Source: Scytonema millei VB511283
GTDB taxonomy: Bacteria; Cyanobacteriota; Cyanobacteriia; Cyanobacteriales; Chroococcidiopsidaceae
DNA length: 64,000 nt
Direction: 5' to 3'
Assembly: GCF_000817735.3 (NCBI RefSeq)
Contig: NZ_JTJC03000017.1
Span: 248,001 to 312,000, forward strand
Shown here: piece after piece, positions 46,027 through 55,560 of the stretch
How the letters are laid out: every line of letters starts with the position of its first letter
Numbering within the stretch: the first letter of the stretch is position 1
The notes under the pieces: generated by a model
Told to the model about the DNA's origin: nothing
What the model saw: only the letters and a program-made list of their open reading frames with translations
Databases searched by the model: none
Translations under genes and position numbers: made by a program

Positions 46027-47106
46027 ATGACTAAAGTACAAATTGCTAAACCATCGCCTGACAAAAAGACTCTTAGCATACCAAATATGGCTCAAAGCAG
46101 CGATCGCGAGAGTAAAACGTACTTTTTATTGGCGATCGCCTTGGTTATTGGGATTTGTAGCGCCATTATCGGCGGATTATTATTTGACCAGTATTTAAAA
46201 TTATTCTCCACCACTCAAATTGACAAAGGCAGCGATCGCGACTTAATGTCCGTACCACCTGCAACAAAAGTTCCAGCAACCAACTTAGTCCAAACAGCTT
46301 TTGGTAATCAAGTCCAAGTCACGATTATTGCCGTCAAAAGAATCCCTGGCAAGCCAGATGAAGTTAACGTGGAAATGCAGATTGAAAAACTTACAGATAC
46401 GCCACTTATAGAAGGTACGATTAGCATTGGTTCGACTATGGCAAGCAATTCCGAAACCAGCGAATTCTATCGAGCCACTGATTTCATGCGGCGATCTTCA
46501 GGTAGAATTTCACTCAGTAAACTGCGTCAGGATAAACCCATCGATGCTTATGTCGTCCTCGACGTACCGCAGGGAGTCACGACAATCGATCTGTTTGTCG
46601 ATCAAACTACGCCGTTTAAAAATGTGCCGATCGCGGCTGCAAATCAATTTACTAGAGTAGTTTCTCGCGCGGCAACTTCTAGCGAGACAGCAATGCAGGC
46701 GACTGGTAGCTTGATGATGCAACCAAACGGCTTGATTCGTAAAGCTTTGGATAATAAAGCGCAAGTCCAAGTCATTTCAGCACAACGCTTGAATAACCCC
46801 GAATTGGCAACTCGCAATGTTGTGAATGTCAAAATGCGGATTTGGCGACTGGGTACAAAACAGCCAAATTTTCAGGACGTAATTACCGTCAGCGCCACTA
46901 CAGCCCGTAACCCCGAAACTAGCGAGACTTACAGAGCCTTTGACTTTCTAAATCGGGCAACTAATCCAGTGTTTTTATTTTATCTGCGTCCGCAAACTTA
47001 CACGGATGCTTATGTTTGGTTGCAAGTACCAGAGGGAGTTAATACTCTCGATCTTTTTATCCCAGAGACGGGAACGTTTAGAAATGTACCGATTAGTCAT
47101 AATTAG
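46027..47106 (+). CDS. Membrane-anchored protein with a duplicated unknown module
   Basis: The 359-residue protein has a cytoplasmic N-terminus of about 30 residues and one membrane segment (about 33-53, FLLAIALVIGICSAIIGGLL). The outer part contains two copies of one module, about 88-200 and 238-357. Shared points are FGNQVQVTIIAVKRI / LDNKAQVQVISAQRL, a SETSEFYRA / PETSETYRA turn, DAYVVLDVPQGVTTIDLFV / DAYVWLQVPEGVNTLDLFI and FKNVPI / FRNVPI. The next gene has one copy of the same module. I do not recognise the family; DUF4352-like beta sandwiches are a possible relative. Confidence 0.75.
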   Translation: MTKVQIAKPSPDKKTLSIPNMAQSSDRESKTYFLLAIALVIGICSAIIGGLLFDQYLKLFSTTQIDKGSDRDLMSVPPATKVPATNLVQTAFGNQVQVTIIAVKRIPGKPDEVNVEMQIEKLTDTPLIEGTISIGSTMASNSETSEFYRATDFMRRSSGRISLSKLRQDKPIDAYVVLDVPQGVTTIDLFVDQTTPFKNVPIAAANQFTRVVSRAATSSETAMQATGSLMMQPNGLIRKALDNKAQVQVISAQRLNNPELATRNVVNVKMRIWRLGTKQPNFQDVITVSATTARNPETSETYRAFDFLNRATNPVFLFYLRPQTYTDAYVWLQVPEGVNTLDLFIPETGTFRNVPISHN

Positions 47107-47115
47107 CGGGAGTCG

Positions 47116-47143
47116 GTAGGGGCGCACAGCAGTGCGCCCGTAC
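47116..47143. repeat. Third, degenerate copy of the GTAGGGGCGCACAG palindrome
   Basis: The left arm is intact and the right arm has two changes (AGTGCGCCCGTAC). It lies just after the stop of the duplicated-module gene and could serve as its terminator. Confidence 0.65.
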
Positions 47144-47279
47144 TAGGGAGTCGTGAAGCATAAACCAGGTTTCTACTATATTTATTAGCTGAATCGCACG
47201 CCAACAGCTCTAATTGTGGGGCATAATGGGCGATCGCATTTTCATTCAGCACTAGCACAAAGATTGACAACGATAGACT

Positions 47280-47879
47280 ATGAGTAATTTTTTATCTGGT
47301 ATAGCTGTTATACTCTCAATTTTGGCGTTGGGTTTTAGTGGCTTCACTGCCTATCAAGTGTTTACGCTACAAGAAAAAATTGCTGCTATTAGCAATAACG
47401 CTAGCACTGGTACATCAGGAAATGCTCAACCAGAGACAATAGCACCAGTATCATCTGCTGCACCCGATCCCGCAGCAACACCCGCTGCTACAAATGGAAT
47501 TCAACCAGGACAATTCGTCCAGTCTGCTATTGGCAATAAAGCGAAATTAGAGTTATTAGCTGTCAAGCGAATCGCAGATCCAGAGGCAAAAACTCGCGAT
47601 GTAGTCAACGTACAAATGCGCCTTCGTCGCCTTGCATCTGAAGTCAACCCTAACGATGCAATTGATGTAGCGGGTACAAAAGCCCGCAATCCCGATACTA
47701 GTGAAACTTACGAACCAGTAGGCTATAAGCGATCGTCAGGTAGCATTAATTTGTATTTTGTGCGCAGAAATGCATCCTCAGACGCTTATGTCTGGTTGAG
47801 AATACCGGAAGGTGTGACGACAATAGATCTTTTTATTCCAGATACAGGTGCATTTAAAAACGTGCCAATTACAAGTTAA
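47280..47879 (+). CDS. Membrane-anchored protein with a single copy of the same unknown module
   Basis: The 199-residue protein has an N-terminal membrane segment (about 5-26), a short coil, and an alanine/proline-rich linker (about 40-73). One module follows: IGNKAKLELLAVKRI, PDTSETYEPV, DAYVWLRIPEGVTTIDLFIP and FKNVPITS. It is therefore a paralogue of the gene 173 bases upstream, whose outer part contains two such modules. The conserved C-terminal block strongly suggests a common fold. Function unknown; periplasmic or surface-facing by topology. Confidence 0.75.
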   Translation: MSNFLSGIAVILSILALGFSGFTAYQVFTLQEKIAAISNNASTGTSGNAQPETIAPVSSAAPDPAATPAATNGIQPGQFVQSAIGNKAKLELLAVKRIADPEAKTRDVVNVQMRLRRLASEVNPNDAIDVAGTKARNPDTSETYEPVGYKRSSGSINLYFVRRNASSDAYVWLRIPEGVTTIDLFIPDTGAFKNVPITS

Positions 47880-48257
47880 ATCTACTTTTTTGAATCTGCT
47901 CAGTGGTGTAAGGAATGCCAGCTCTAGCTGCAATCATCTTGATTCTAAAGGTGTAGAATAAACGTTTTATTCAAAAAAACTCGATTTCTAGTATATTTTC
48001 CTGATATTTGCTTATTTTATCAGAAAACTTCAGTATTCTAACGGATGAGTATCTATTTACTCATTGTCTATTAATAGAACAGTCAATTGGTATGAGATAT
48101 ACGGCAACTGAATAAAAAGTCAGTTTTGATTCTGGCTAATTTTCTATTCAAGATGGAATTATTGCTGCTATCAAACTTTTGTTCTTTCCGAACTCAAGTT
48201 GACATATCTCATATTCATTATTTCTGTAAGTAGTAAAACTTACCCAAGGAAAAATAC
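47880..48257. other. 378-base AT-rich intergenic region
   Basis: No open frame or repeat stands out. A short inverted pair (GTATGAGATAT near 48089 and ATATCTCATAT near 48203) spans about 110 bases. The promoter of the small secreted protein is presumably here; its ribosome binding site AAGGA lies at 48245-48249. Confidence 0.4.
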
Positions 48258-48680
48258 ATGAACTTGCAAAAAAAAATCTCTGTTATGGCTGCTGCCTCAA
48301 TTGTAGGCATTTTTGGTATCGCTTCTAATGCTATGGCAGGAGAAGGCGGTGCAGCTGGTAGTGCTGCGTTTACGATAAACGCTACCACAAGTAAGGTAGA
48401 CAGTGTTGCTGTTGCCGCAGCAGTTGGGAAAAACAGTGCTTTTGCTGGCGCTGCTAGCTTACCATCCTTTGGCATGAACGTAGCAGTATCTCTCGGTTCT
48501 GCCAGTCAAATCGATCCCACATTCAATCTGAGTAGTGGAACAATAGTTATCGACGATAATACAGATACCCAGATTAGTTCATCGCAAAACAACAATTTAG
48601 ATTCACCTCATGCTGTTAAAATTGGTAGCGCATCTGGTGACGAAGTTGTAGATTTTGGTGATAACGTTGTTCCAGAGTAA
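48258..48680 (+). CDS. Small secreted protein of unknown function
   Basis: The 140-residue protein starts after AAGGA with nine bases of spacing. A signal peptide (MNLQKKISVMAAASIVGIFG and on) is likely cleaved after NAMA near residue 27. The mature part is rich in Ala, Gly, Ser and Asn, lacks cysteine, and has a low-complexity middle (AGAAGSAAFTINATTSKVDS-like sequence) followed by an acidic end. I do not recognise it. Beta-rich or filament-forming surface proteins often look like this, but that is conjecture. A strong terminator follows, and a probable outer-membrane protein gene lies 267 bases downstream. Confidence 0.7.
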   Translation: MNLQKKISVMAAASIVGIFGIASNAMAGEGGAAGSAAFTINATTSKVDSVAVAAAVGKNSAFAGAASLPSFGMNVAVSLGSASQIDPTFNLSSGTIVIDDNTDTQISSSQNNNLDSPHAVKIGSASGDEVVDFGDNVVPE

Positions 48681-48752
48681 TTCTGAATAACTTTCTATTA
48701 GCAATTATTGAGCAATCAAAGAGCGATTGCTGTTCGATCGATTTATTCTATT

Positions 48753-48782
48753 AGAGATGCAAGCATTTGCATCTCTTTTTTA
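48753..48782 (+). terminator. Rho-independent terminator
   Basis: AGAGATGCAA (48753-48762) pairs with TTGCATCTCT (48767-48776) across a four-base loop, followed by a T-tract. The position, 70 bases after the stop of the small secreted protein, is right for its terminator. Confidence 0.88.
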
Positions 48783-48947
48783 GCGATTATTTTTTCCACT
48801 ATTGTTTACCTAGATTAATGATTTAGTAATAATAATTCATTGGTTATTTGAAAGTATTTTTATTGACATGGGTACTTTACTGATACCAACTATATCCGTC
48901 AAAGGTAATAGTTTTTTGATTATTAATATGAATGAACTAGAGGGTGT

Positions 48948-51095
48948 ATGGAAGATCGATCCAAAGCAAACTTTGTAAAAATCTCAAGCAGCCAAATCTC
49001 TACAGTTTTACGTTCTATACGTTTTATTCAATTGGTAACTGGAACGCTTTTATTTACTACTATCGCTCATCTCAATACCCTAAATGCCTTAGCTCAATCT
49101 TCTATATCTGAAACAAAATTGGCTGCCGATCGCCCAATAGTAAATAAACTCTTACATAAATTAAGCTCGAGAAAAACTAAGTCAAGTTTTATTATTTCAC
49201 CTCATAAGGTTAGCGATCGAGAAATTCATCCCTTCACAACTACTATTATTCTTAACGAGCTGCCGATAAATCACTTAACAGACTGGCAAACGCGCTCTTG
49301 GTTGGAGTTTGGCGATCGTTTTAGCGATAATTTCGTATTTCACGGTTTAGTAAAAATTAATAGTGAAATTCAGGAAAGCTTGGCAAAAAATAATATTTTT
49401 ACTATCGAGCAAACTGGGCAATACATACAAATACATTCAATTAAAAAGTTGAGAGAGGTAACTGTTTACAGAAAACAGCCTCAAACTATGACGGGAATGG
49501 AAATGCAGATGAGCTTAGTTGCTGCTTGTTTATTTCCAGACTCTACTTCTGGCGATATATGCAGTTATACTCCAGGTCTAATTACAGATAGAAATAGCAT
49601 CGATCGAGATTTCTTAGTACCTACTCAACTTCTGCAAACATCTGAGGTAGGTGAGATTGTGAAGCCAGAAACGCTAGCTGTAATTATGCAACCAGGGTTT
49701 CAAATGGGAACCAAAGATCAGCAACTTGGATTAGATTTCTATTTTCCTAATGCAGGTACGTATACGAGCGATCGCCAAGCTGAAAAATTGTCGATTACTC
49801 GTACAGAAACAATAGACTACAAACCAGGATTAACTTTTTCTAGAGTCAGACAAATTATTAAAGCCAACGATCGAGAAGCAGCACTTGGTTTGACTATTCG
49901 CGGTTGGACGGGAATTTTAGACGATAAAAATACACTACTAAATTCAGCCATTCAATTTGGTACTGAGTTACTACCCGATGCTATACCTCAGATTAATGGT
50001 TCAACCTTCCAAGCTAATAAAAACGTTAACATCAACCTCTTTTTAGCGGCTAGAAATACTAGAGTTCCAGCCAATAGCTTTACCGCATATCATGCGGGAA
50101 TCGGTAAAGCGGCTAGTCCAGCATCTCGTCATCAAAAACAGAGCGCTCCTAAAGCTCAGTTTAATAGTTTATGGGTTGGTATTTCTCCAGTTGTAAAACG
50201 ACACTATAAGAATCACATTCGTTACATACTGTCTAGCGATCGAAGAATTGTAGCAGATGCGGCTGCCGAAGGTGGAGTTAATCAAAATATTGCTTTTGTT
50301 TCCGCAGTCAACAACGAAATTTTCTCCACGCCTACCTTAGAAAATTTTTATACACAAATTTATCTGAAAATTTTCGAGCAAGATGTCAATCTAGCTAATT
50401 CAACTAAATTAACTGAGGAAACGAGTTACTATCCTCATGTTAGCTTTAGCGGTAACCTGACAGGTTCCCGTAATGTTTTTAGATATTATACAGGAATAAT
50501 TTTTGCCAAAGAACTGAAACCATACATCGGTTTAGACTACACCAAAAAAGCTCGTCATAATTGGAATTATCAAGCACTGGCGATCGGTTATATCAACCCC
50601 GATCGCGAATATTACAGCCATTTAGCTAGCAGCATCTCAAAAACATTTACTTGGAATAAAAATACTAATTTTGTCTTATCAACAGGATTTGACTATATCC
50701 TTGATGGAGACGATCGCATTGATGATGCAATCACCATCTCTCCTGAAAGCTCAGTGACTCTAGGAGCAGTGGCAAATGTTGGTGCGGTTTCATTTGGTGT
50801 AACTAATTTTTTTGGTGGTATCTTCCCTGAGTCAGTCGATAATACTCTTTTAACAACCTTAGCAGTTCAGTTTTCCAAGACTTTGCGCTTTTCGATTTAT
50901 TTTTCACCCATCAATGAAAACTCTAGCCGTTCCCGTTATGGTGCTAATCTTCAGTGGCGGCTAGGTAAGCATAAAAATAGCCCCAGCTTAGCAGTCAACT
51001 GGAGCAAATACGAGTACGATTTTGGCGAGATCTCTGGACGAGATTTACAAACAAACGATGATATCTTTACCGTTCAGCTGCAAATTGGCTCTTAG
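48948..51095 (+). CDS. Probable outer-membrane beta-barrel protein of unknown function
   Basis: The 715-residue protein begins with a long N-region and hydrophobic core, with likely signal cleavage after NALA near residue 49. A polar N-terminal part (about 50-170) is followed by a long region of alternating polar and hydrophobic residues with frequent aromatic girdle residues (YYTGIIFAKELKPYIGLDYT, YGANLQWRLGKHKNS, LAVNWSKYEYDFGE), typical of outer-membrane barrels. The last strand is DIFTVQLQIGS, without a terminal aromatic. AGAGGG stands before the ATG. No named family is recognised. It may export or anchor the preceding small secreted protein; that is a guess from proximity. Confidence 0.6.
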   Translation: MEDRSKANFVKISSSQISTVLRSIRFIQLVTGTLLFTTIAHLNTLNALAQSSISETKLAADRPIVNKLLHKLSSRKTKSSFIISPHKVSDREIHPFTTTIILNELPINHLTDWQTRSWLEFGDRFSDNFVFHGLVKINSEIQESLAKNNIFTIEQTGQYIQIHSIKKLREVTVYRKQPQTMTGMEMQMSLVAACLFPDSTSGDICSYTPGLITDRNSIDRDFLVPTQLLQTSEVGEIVKPETLAVIMQPGFQMGTKDQQLGLDFYFPNAGTYTSDRQAEKLSITRTETIDYKPGLTFSRVRQIIKANDREAALGLTIRGWTGILDDKNTLLNSAIQFGTELLPDAIPQINGSTFQANKNVNINLFLAARNTRVPANSFTAYHAGIGKAASPASRHQKQSAPKAQFNSLWVGISPVVKRHYKNHIRYILSSDRRIVADAAAEGGVNQNIAFVSAVNNEIFSTPTLENFYTQIYLKIFEQDVNLANSTKLTEETSYYPHVSFSGNLTGSRNVFRYYTGIIFAKELKPYIGLDYTKKARHNWNYQALAIGYINPDREYYSHLASSISKTFTWNKNTNFVLSTGFDYILDGDDRIDDAITISPESSVTLGAVANVGAVSFGVTNFFGGIFPESVDNTLLTTLAVQFSKTLRFSIYFSPINENSSRSRYGANLQWRLGKHKNSPSLAVNWSKYEYDFGEISGRDLQTNDDIFTVQLQIGS

Positions 51096-51138
51096 TTGCG
51101 ATCGCCAACTACCAACGACCCATTACCCATCACCCACA

Positions 51139-53049
51139 TTAAATCTTCGTGCCGCATTCAGGACAGAAGTTATTGCTAGAGAGATTTTTCGCACCGCAAT
51201 TGCTGCAATGCACCACCTCTAGAGCTTTTTCAGCTTTAGGTTGTTTGGGTAAACCCACCATTTGAGCGTTGCTCTTACCAGGAGGAACCATTGGGTAGCA
51301 GTTCTCTTCGCGATTGACATGCACGTCCATCAAGACGGGACCATCGTGAGCTAGCATTTGAGCGATCGCCATAGCTAATTCTTCTCGCGTAGAAACCACC
51401 ATTCCTTTAATGCCATAGGCTTTAGCCAATAGCTCGAAATCTGGCATTGAAGGTTCCATATTCGAGGAAGAATAACGCTCCCCGTAGAACGCTTGCTGCC
51501 ACTGACGTACCATTCCCTGCCAACCGTTATTGATGATTACGGTTTTGACATTAATGCCAAACTGTGCTAAAGTTCCCAGCTCTTGTAAATTCATTTGGAA
51601 ACTCGCATCACCACTGATACATATGACTTCTTCATCTGGCAGCGCCACCTTTGCCCCCATAGCCGCAGGCATTCCAAAGCCCATTGTTCCCAAGCCAGCA
51701 CTAGAGATCCAACGACGGGGACCATTTTTTAAGAATTGCGCCGACCACATTTGATGCTGTCCGACATCGGTTGTGTAGTAAGCATTAGGTGCTTGCTGGC
51801 TCAGTTCTACAATTACCTCTTGGGGTGAGAGGCGATCGGCATGACGTGGCACGATTAAAGGATAATCTTCTTTCCAACTCTCGATCCGCTTGAGCCATAC
51901 TTGAGTTTGGCTAGGATTTTGACATCCCCCCGTTTCTTGGCATCGCCGTAACAACTCGACTAAAACTGTCCGCACGTCGCCCACAATTGGCACTTCTGGG
52001 GCGCGGTTTTTCCCAACTTCCGCCGGATCGATATCGATGTGGATGACTTTAGCGCGGGAAGCAAACTCATCTAATTTACCAGTCACGCGATCGTCAAATC
52101 TTGCCCCAACAGCAATTAATAAATCGCACTCACTCACGGCAAAATTGGCATATGCCGTACCGTGCATTCCCAACATTCCCACAGCCAAGGAGTTGTGTTC
52201 GTCAAAAATCCCTTTGCCCATCAAAGTTGTGGTGACGGGAATTTGGAACATTTCTGCTAGTTGCTGAACTTCTGCATGTGCGCCAGAGGCGATCGCGCCT
52301 CCTCCCACATATAGTAATGGGCGCTGGCTCTCCCGGATCAACTGCACTGCTTGCACGATCTGGCGGGGATTTCCCTTGACAGTAGGGCGATACCCAGTCA
52401 ACCTCACCGTTCCTGGTTCTACAGGTACGTAGTCAAATTCTTCTAGCCCCACATCTTTCGGCACGTCAACCAAAACTGGTCCTGGTCTACCCGTGCTGGC
52501 AATGTAGAAAGCTTCCGCCACAATCCGCGCCATATCTGCGGGATCGCGCACTACGTAGGAATGTTTCACGATTGGCAAGGTAATGCCATAAATATCGGTT
52601 TCCTGAAACGCATCCGTTCCAATCGCCGCCCGAGGGACTTGTCCCGTTACAACTACCATCGGAATCGAGTCCATATGGGCTGTAGCAATTCCTGTCACTA
52701 GGTTTGTTGCCCCAGGTCCAGAAGTGCCAAAACACACGCCTACCTTACCAGTAGCACGGGCATAGCCATCAGCCGCATGAGCTGCGCCTTGTTCGTGTCT
52801 GACCAAAATATGTTGAATCCCACCAGCAGCCTCCGCCCGATATAGCTCATCGTAAATTGGTAAAATTGCTCCGCCAGGATAGCCAAAAATATGTTCGACT
52901 CCGTGACGCTTGAGGCTGTCAATCAGAGCATAAGCCCCAGTCGCGCGTTTGGGCGTGACTAGAGGCGTAGTAGAAATTGCCGATGAGTTTAGATGACCGT
53001 TTTTGATGGAAACACTGTGGGTACGAGATGCTCGCACGGGAAACCTCAC
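51139..53049 (-). CDS. ilvB: Acetolactate synthase large subunit with C-terminal zinc ribbon
   Basis: The 636-residue enzyme (GTG start) has a variable lead of about 33 residues, then the ThDP-dependent synthase fold. The catalytic Glu86 lies in [18 protein letters not shown], and [18 protein letters not shown] follows. [16 protein letters not shown] with NNGWQGMV is the ThDP/metal motif. It joins two pyruvates, or pyruvate and 2-ketobutyrate, in valine, leucine and isoleucine synthesis. Beyond the usual end is a 28-residue tail with CSNC (615-618) and CPEC (629-632), a rubredoxin-like zinc ribbon that typical IlvB proteins lack. The small subunit gene is not in the window. Confidence 0.95.
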   Translation of the reverse strand: MRFPVRASRTHSVSIKNGHLNSSAISTTPLVTPKRATGAYALIDSLKRHGVEHIFGYPGGAILPIYDELYRAEAAGGIQHILVRHEQGAAHAADGYARATGKVGVCFGTSGPGATNLVTGIATAHMDSIPMVVVTGQVPRAAIGTDAFQETDIYGITLPIVKHSYVVRDPADMARIVAEAFYIASTGRPGPVLVDVPKDVGLEEFDYVPVEPGTVRLTGYRPTVKGNPRQIVQAVQLIRESQRPLLYVGGGAIASGAHAEVQQLAEMFQIPVTTTLMGKGIFDEHNSLAVGMLGMHGTAYANFAVSECDLLIAVGARFDDRVTGKLDEFASRAKVIHIDIDPAEVGKNRAPEVPIVGDVRTVLVELLRRCQETGGCQNPSQTQVWLKRIESWKEDYPLIVPRHADRLSPQEVIVELSQQAPNAYYTTDVGQHQMWSAQFLKNGPRRWISSAGLGTMGFGMPAAMGAKVALPDEEVICISGDASFQMNLQELGTLAQFGINVKTVIINNGWQGMVRQWQQAFYGERYSSSNMEPSMPDFELLAKAYGIKGMVVSTREELAMAIAQMLAHDGPVLMDVHVNREENCYPMVPPGKSNAQMVGLPKQPKAEKALEVVHCSNCGAKNLSSNNFCPECGTKI

Positions 53050-53298
53050 GCAGTACTTAGTTAACTAGGGGGATACCTGTATTTATATTTTGTATTTTAA
53101 ATTGCTGATTAATTATTAAATTTACTCTACTATCTAATATTCAGGATCTCATGACATAGATAAAAAGCGCTGAATCAGCGGGAGTCGAGAGTCGGGGGAA
53201 AAGAGCTTCAGGGGCTTCAGGGATAGAGGAGATAAAATAACTAACTGGTCGGGAGTCACTGGTTACTGCTCTCACACTATCGAAACTTTAAGAATTCT

Positions 53299-53472
53299 TC
53301 AACAGTCAAATGGTTTTTCATCCTCCAGAAGCATTTCAATGACCTCACGTAGATTCTCTTGTAACTCATCCAGGGTTTCGCCTTGGGAATGCGCTCCAGG
53401 AAAACCAGGGACGTAGCCCACATACAGTTGAGTATCGGTATCTCTCTCGACGATCGCAGTAAAAACTTTCAT
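53299..53472 (-). CDS. Small HicB-family antitoxin-like protein
   Basis: The 57-residue protein reads MKVFTAIVERDTDTQLYVGY, then VPGFPGAHSQGETLDELQEN and LREVIEMLLEDE. The partial RNase-H-like fold with YVPGFPGAHSQGET and a following helix is the HicB/UPF0150 signature. No HicA-like toxin is found on either side, and the C-terminal DNA-binding helix-turn-helix of long HicB proteins is missing. It is either an orphan antitoxin or a stand-alone member of the HicB-like family. AGAAG lies just before the start. Confidence 0.75.
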   Translation of the reverse strand: MKVFTAIVERDTDTQLYVGYVPGFPGAHSQGETLDELQENLREVIEMLLEDEKPFDC

Positions 53473-53479
53473 AACTTCT

Positions 53480-53501
53480 TTCCCTGCTCCCTGCTCCCTG
53501 C
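53480..53501. repeat. CTCCCTG heptamer repeat at the 3' end of the MFS gene
   Basis: Three TCCCTGC-type units abut the stop codon of the permease gene. The same heptamer in reverse orientation lies at 54767-54808 just before its start. Confidence 0.65.
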
Positions 53502-54758
53502 CTAAATCGCATCTTTCAAAACTCTACGAGTATTTTGCCATGCCCAGATCCCGATCGCGGTGACAGCGACACTCATTCCAATCAGAACGCTGCGTAAGCC
53601 AAAGGCAATGGTTAGCCTTTCGGTAATTAATAGAGGAGCGGAGAGGGCAATATTAATCGCGTGGTTTTGAAAGCCGAATACCTTACCGTGCATTTCCGGT
53701 GGAGTTTGCTGTTGAATGAGAGTTTGCATCGGTACGCCGATAAAACCAGCCCCAACACCCAGCAACACAGACAATCCCAAGGCAAGGAATAGACTGTGGG
53801 TAAATGTAAATATGCCCAAGACAAACGCCATCATCAAAAATCCGTACAAAGGTAGAGGCTTGTGGTGCAAGCGATCGCCCCAATGACCTAGAATCGCTGC
53901 ACCGAATACCATACCTACCCCAGCCGCCGCTAGAAAAAAGCCGAATTGCTTTTCTTTCAAGCCAAACTCTGCTGCTAGGCGAATTGCTAGCACGGTTAAA
54001 GCAGCAAACACGCAATACAAAGTTGTCATTTGCAACATTGCATTCAACACGAGCCGATTTCGCCGCAAATAGCTCAAACTCTCTTTAAATTCAGTCCAAG
54101 CATTTTTTTTCTGTCGTTCTGCTCTTGGGGACTGGTGTTCTTGAAAGCGTATCGGCTGCATGATCCCCGCCGATAGTAGATATAATCCACCCACGACTAA
54201 CTCTTGTCCTGAATCACCTAAAGAAGATTTCGCCCAGCTTAACAGCGGTTCCCCCACAGCAAAACCAACAATTAACGCGCCCATCATCGTGCTACTGAAC
54301 AGGGCATTAGCAGACATGAGTTGTTCTCGCTTAACTAGCAAGGGGATCGCCGTTTGCTCGGCGGGGGCAAAAAATTGCGTCACCGTAGAAATAGCAAAAG
54401 TCAGCAATAGCAGAATCAGAAATTGCCGTGGTAGAAGCGGAATCATCAGCGTCAATAGCCCTCGTACCACATCAGAACCAACCATAATCGGCTTTTTTGG
54501 GACGCGATCGACCAAAATACCGCCAGCAGAACCAAATAGAATCGCTGGTAGAGTAAACGCCATAAATAGGTCAGAACGCCTAGTATCCTCTATACCTGCG
54601 GCAAGGGGATAGTTTTCCAACAGGGCGATCGTCAGGACGAGAAAAACTTTATCTGCTAGCTGGGACAGTAGTTGCCCGATCCACAGCAGCATAAAATTTC
54701 GGTTGTGCAACAGGGCGCGAAACCCATTCGAGTTAGCAGGCGGTTCGGTGGGAAACAT
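53502..54758 (-). CDS. MFS permease
   Basis: The 418-residue protein has about twelve membrane segments in two halves, separated by a cytoplasmic loop near 205-225 (QEHQSPRAERQKKNAWTEFK). The GSAGGILVDRVPKKPIMVGS stretch after the second segment is the MFS loop 2-3 motif, and GHWGDRLHHKPL its counterpart in the second half. It resembles the MFS_3/EntS-type exporters. Substrate unknown; efflux of a small organic compound is the usual role of this group. Confidence 0.85.
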   Translation of the reverse strand: MFPTEPPANSNGFRALLHNRNFMLLWIGQLLSQLADKVFLVLTIALLENYPLAAGIEDTRRSDLFMAFTLPAILFGSAGGILVDRVPKKPIMVGSDVVRGLLTLMIPLLPRQFLILLLLTFAISTVTQFFAPAEQTAIPLLVKREQLMSANALFSSTMMGALIVGFAVGEPLLSWAKSSLGDSGQELVVGGLYLLSAGIMQPIRFQEHQSPRAERQKKNAWTEFKESLSYLRRNRLVLNAMLQMTTLYCVFAALTVLAIRLAAEFGLKEKQFGFFLAAAGVGMVFGAAILGHWGDRLHHKPLPLYGFLMMAFVLGIFTFTHSLFLALGLSVLLGVGAGFIGVPMQTLIQQQTPPEMHGKVFGFQNHAINIALSAPLLITERLTIAFGLRSVLIGMSVAVTAIGIWAWQNTRRVLKDAI

Positions 54759-54766
54759 TGAGATTA

Positions 54767-54808
54767 GGGAGCAGGGAGCAGGGAGCAGGGAGTCGGGAGT
54801 TGGGAGTC
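54767..54808. repeat. Six GGGAGCA/GGGAGTC heptamers
   Basis: Three GGGAGCA units are followed by GGGAGTC, GGGAGTT and GGGAGTC. The array is immediately upstream of the permease start. Downstream, GGGACAAGGGAGACAAGGG continues in a looser form. Confidence 0.8.
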
Positions 54809-54849
54809 GGGGACAAGGGAGACAAGGGAAGAATTCTAGTCACTAGCCA

Positions 54850-55443
54850 CTAGCCACCAGCCACTCCCTCGTCTCCGTGTCGTTTTAAAAGCATAGACAA
54901 AAATTCAGCTGCCGTCAGGTAAGTGCGGTGTTGCCATTGACTCTCATCTGAGTGTACCCACCAACCTGTAATTGTGGGCAGCGATCGCCATAGTACCAAA
55001 TGCTCTACTGGCGGATCGGCATAGAAGCTGTCGTTTCCACTACCTAAGAGGGCGGAACTCCAGTGAGTGAAGTAGTCGTGGCTGAGGCGATAGCAAGGAA
55101 AGTTGGTAAATAACGGCACTCCCCAGCCGTCTACCGCGATCGCAGCGCGTACTTTGCCTCCCATGAGCTGCCATCCCCAGGCTGCACCAAGTGCGCCTAC
55201 GACTCCGGCGCTGAAACCGAGGAAAATCAACGACGGCGCTGTTTTTGGACTGCCGAGGCGATCGTGAAGAAACTGTAAAATCCCTACGGCAGATAGGGAT
55301 AAATACGGATATGGCGGAGAATAAACCAGTAAATTTCCCGTTTCTTTTAGCTGCGATAGAGGGGTAAAACTTGACTCGAAGGTTGTGATTAATGCTTGAG
55401 TCAGATGCAAATCGTGGATTCCCGCACAAATAACGACTTTCAT
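54850..55443 (-). CDS. Small hydrolase-like protein of unknown function
   Basis: The 197-residue protein starts MKVVICAGIHDLHLTQALIT, a strand followed by a helix. LIFLGFSAGVVGALGAAWGW at about 93-112 has a GFSAG nucleophile-elbow pattern with Ser99, as in alpha/beta hydrolases. A possible Asp lies in AIAVDGWGVP and a possible His in LSHDYFTHW. The length is short for a full hydrolase fold and no named family comes to mind. A lone reading of the triad is not proof of activity. Confidence 0.6.
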   Translation of the reverse strand: MKVVICAGIHDLHLTQALITTFESSFTPLSQLKETGNLLVYSPPYPYLSLSAVGILQFLHDRLGSPKTAPSLIFLGFSAGVVGALGAAWGWQLMGGKVRAAIAVDGWGVPLFTNFPCYRLSHDYFTHWSSALLGSGNDSFYADPPVEHLVLWRSLPTITGWWVHSDESQWQHRTYLTAAEFLSMLLKRHGDEGVAGG

Positions 55444-55560
55444 GAGTTGAATTTAGAAAGTTTTAAGAAGTCTTTCAGTGTTCTTACTGTAGTTACTCCT
55501 GGCTTCTCGAAACGAAACTTTGAAGAATACAAACCTTGTTTTTAAGTATCTAGAGTTTAG

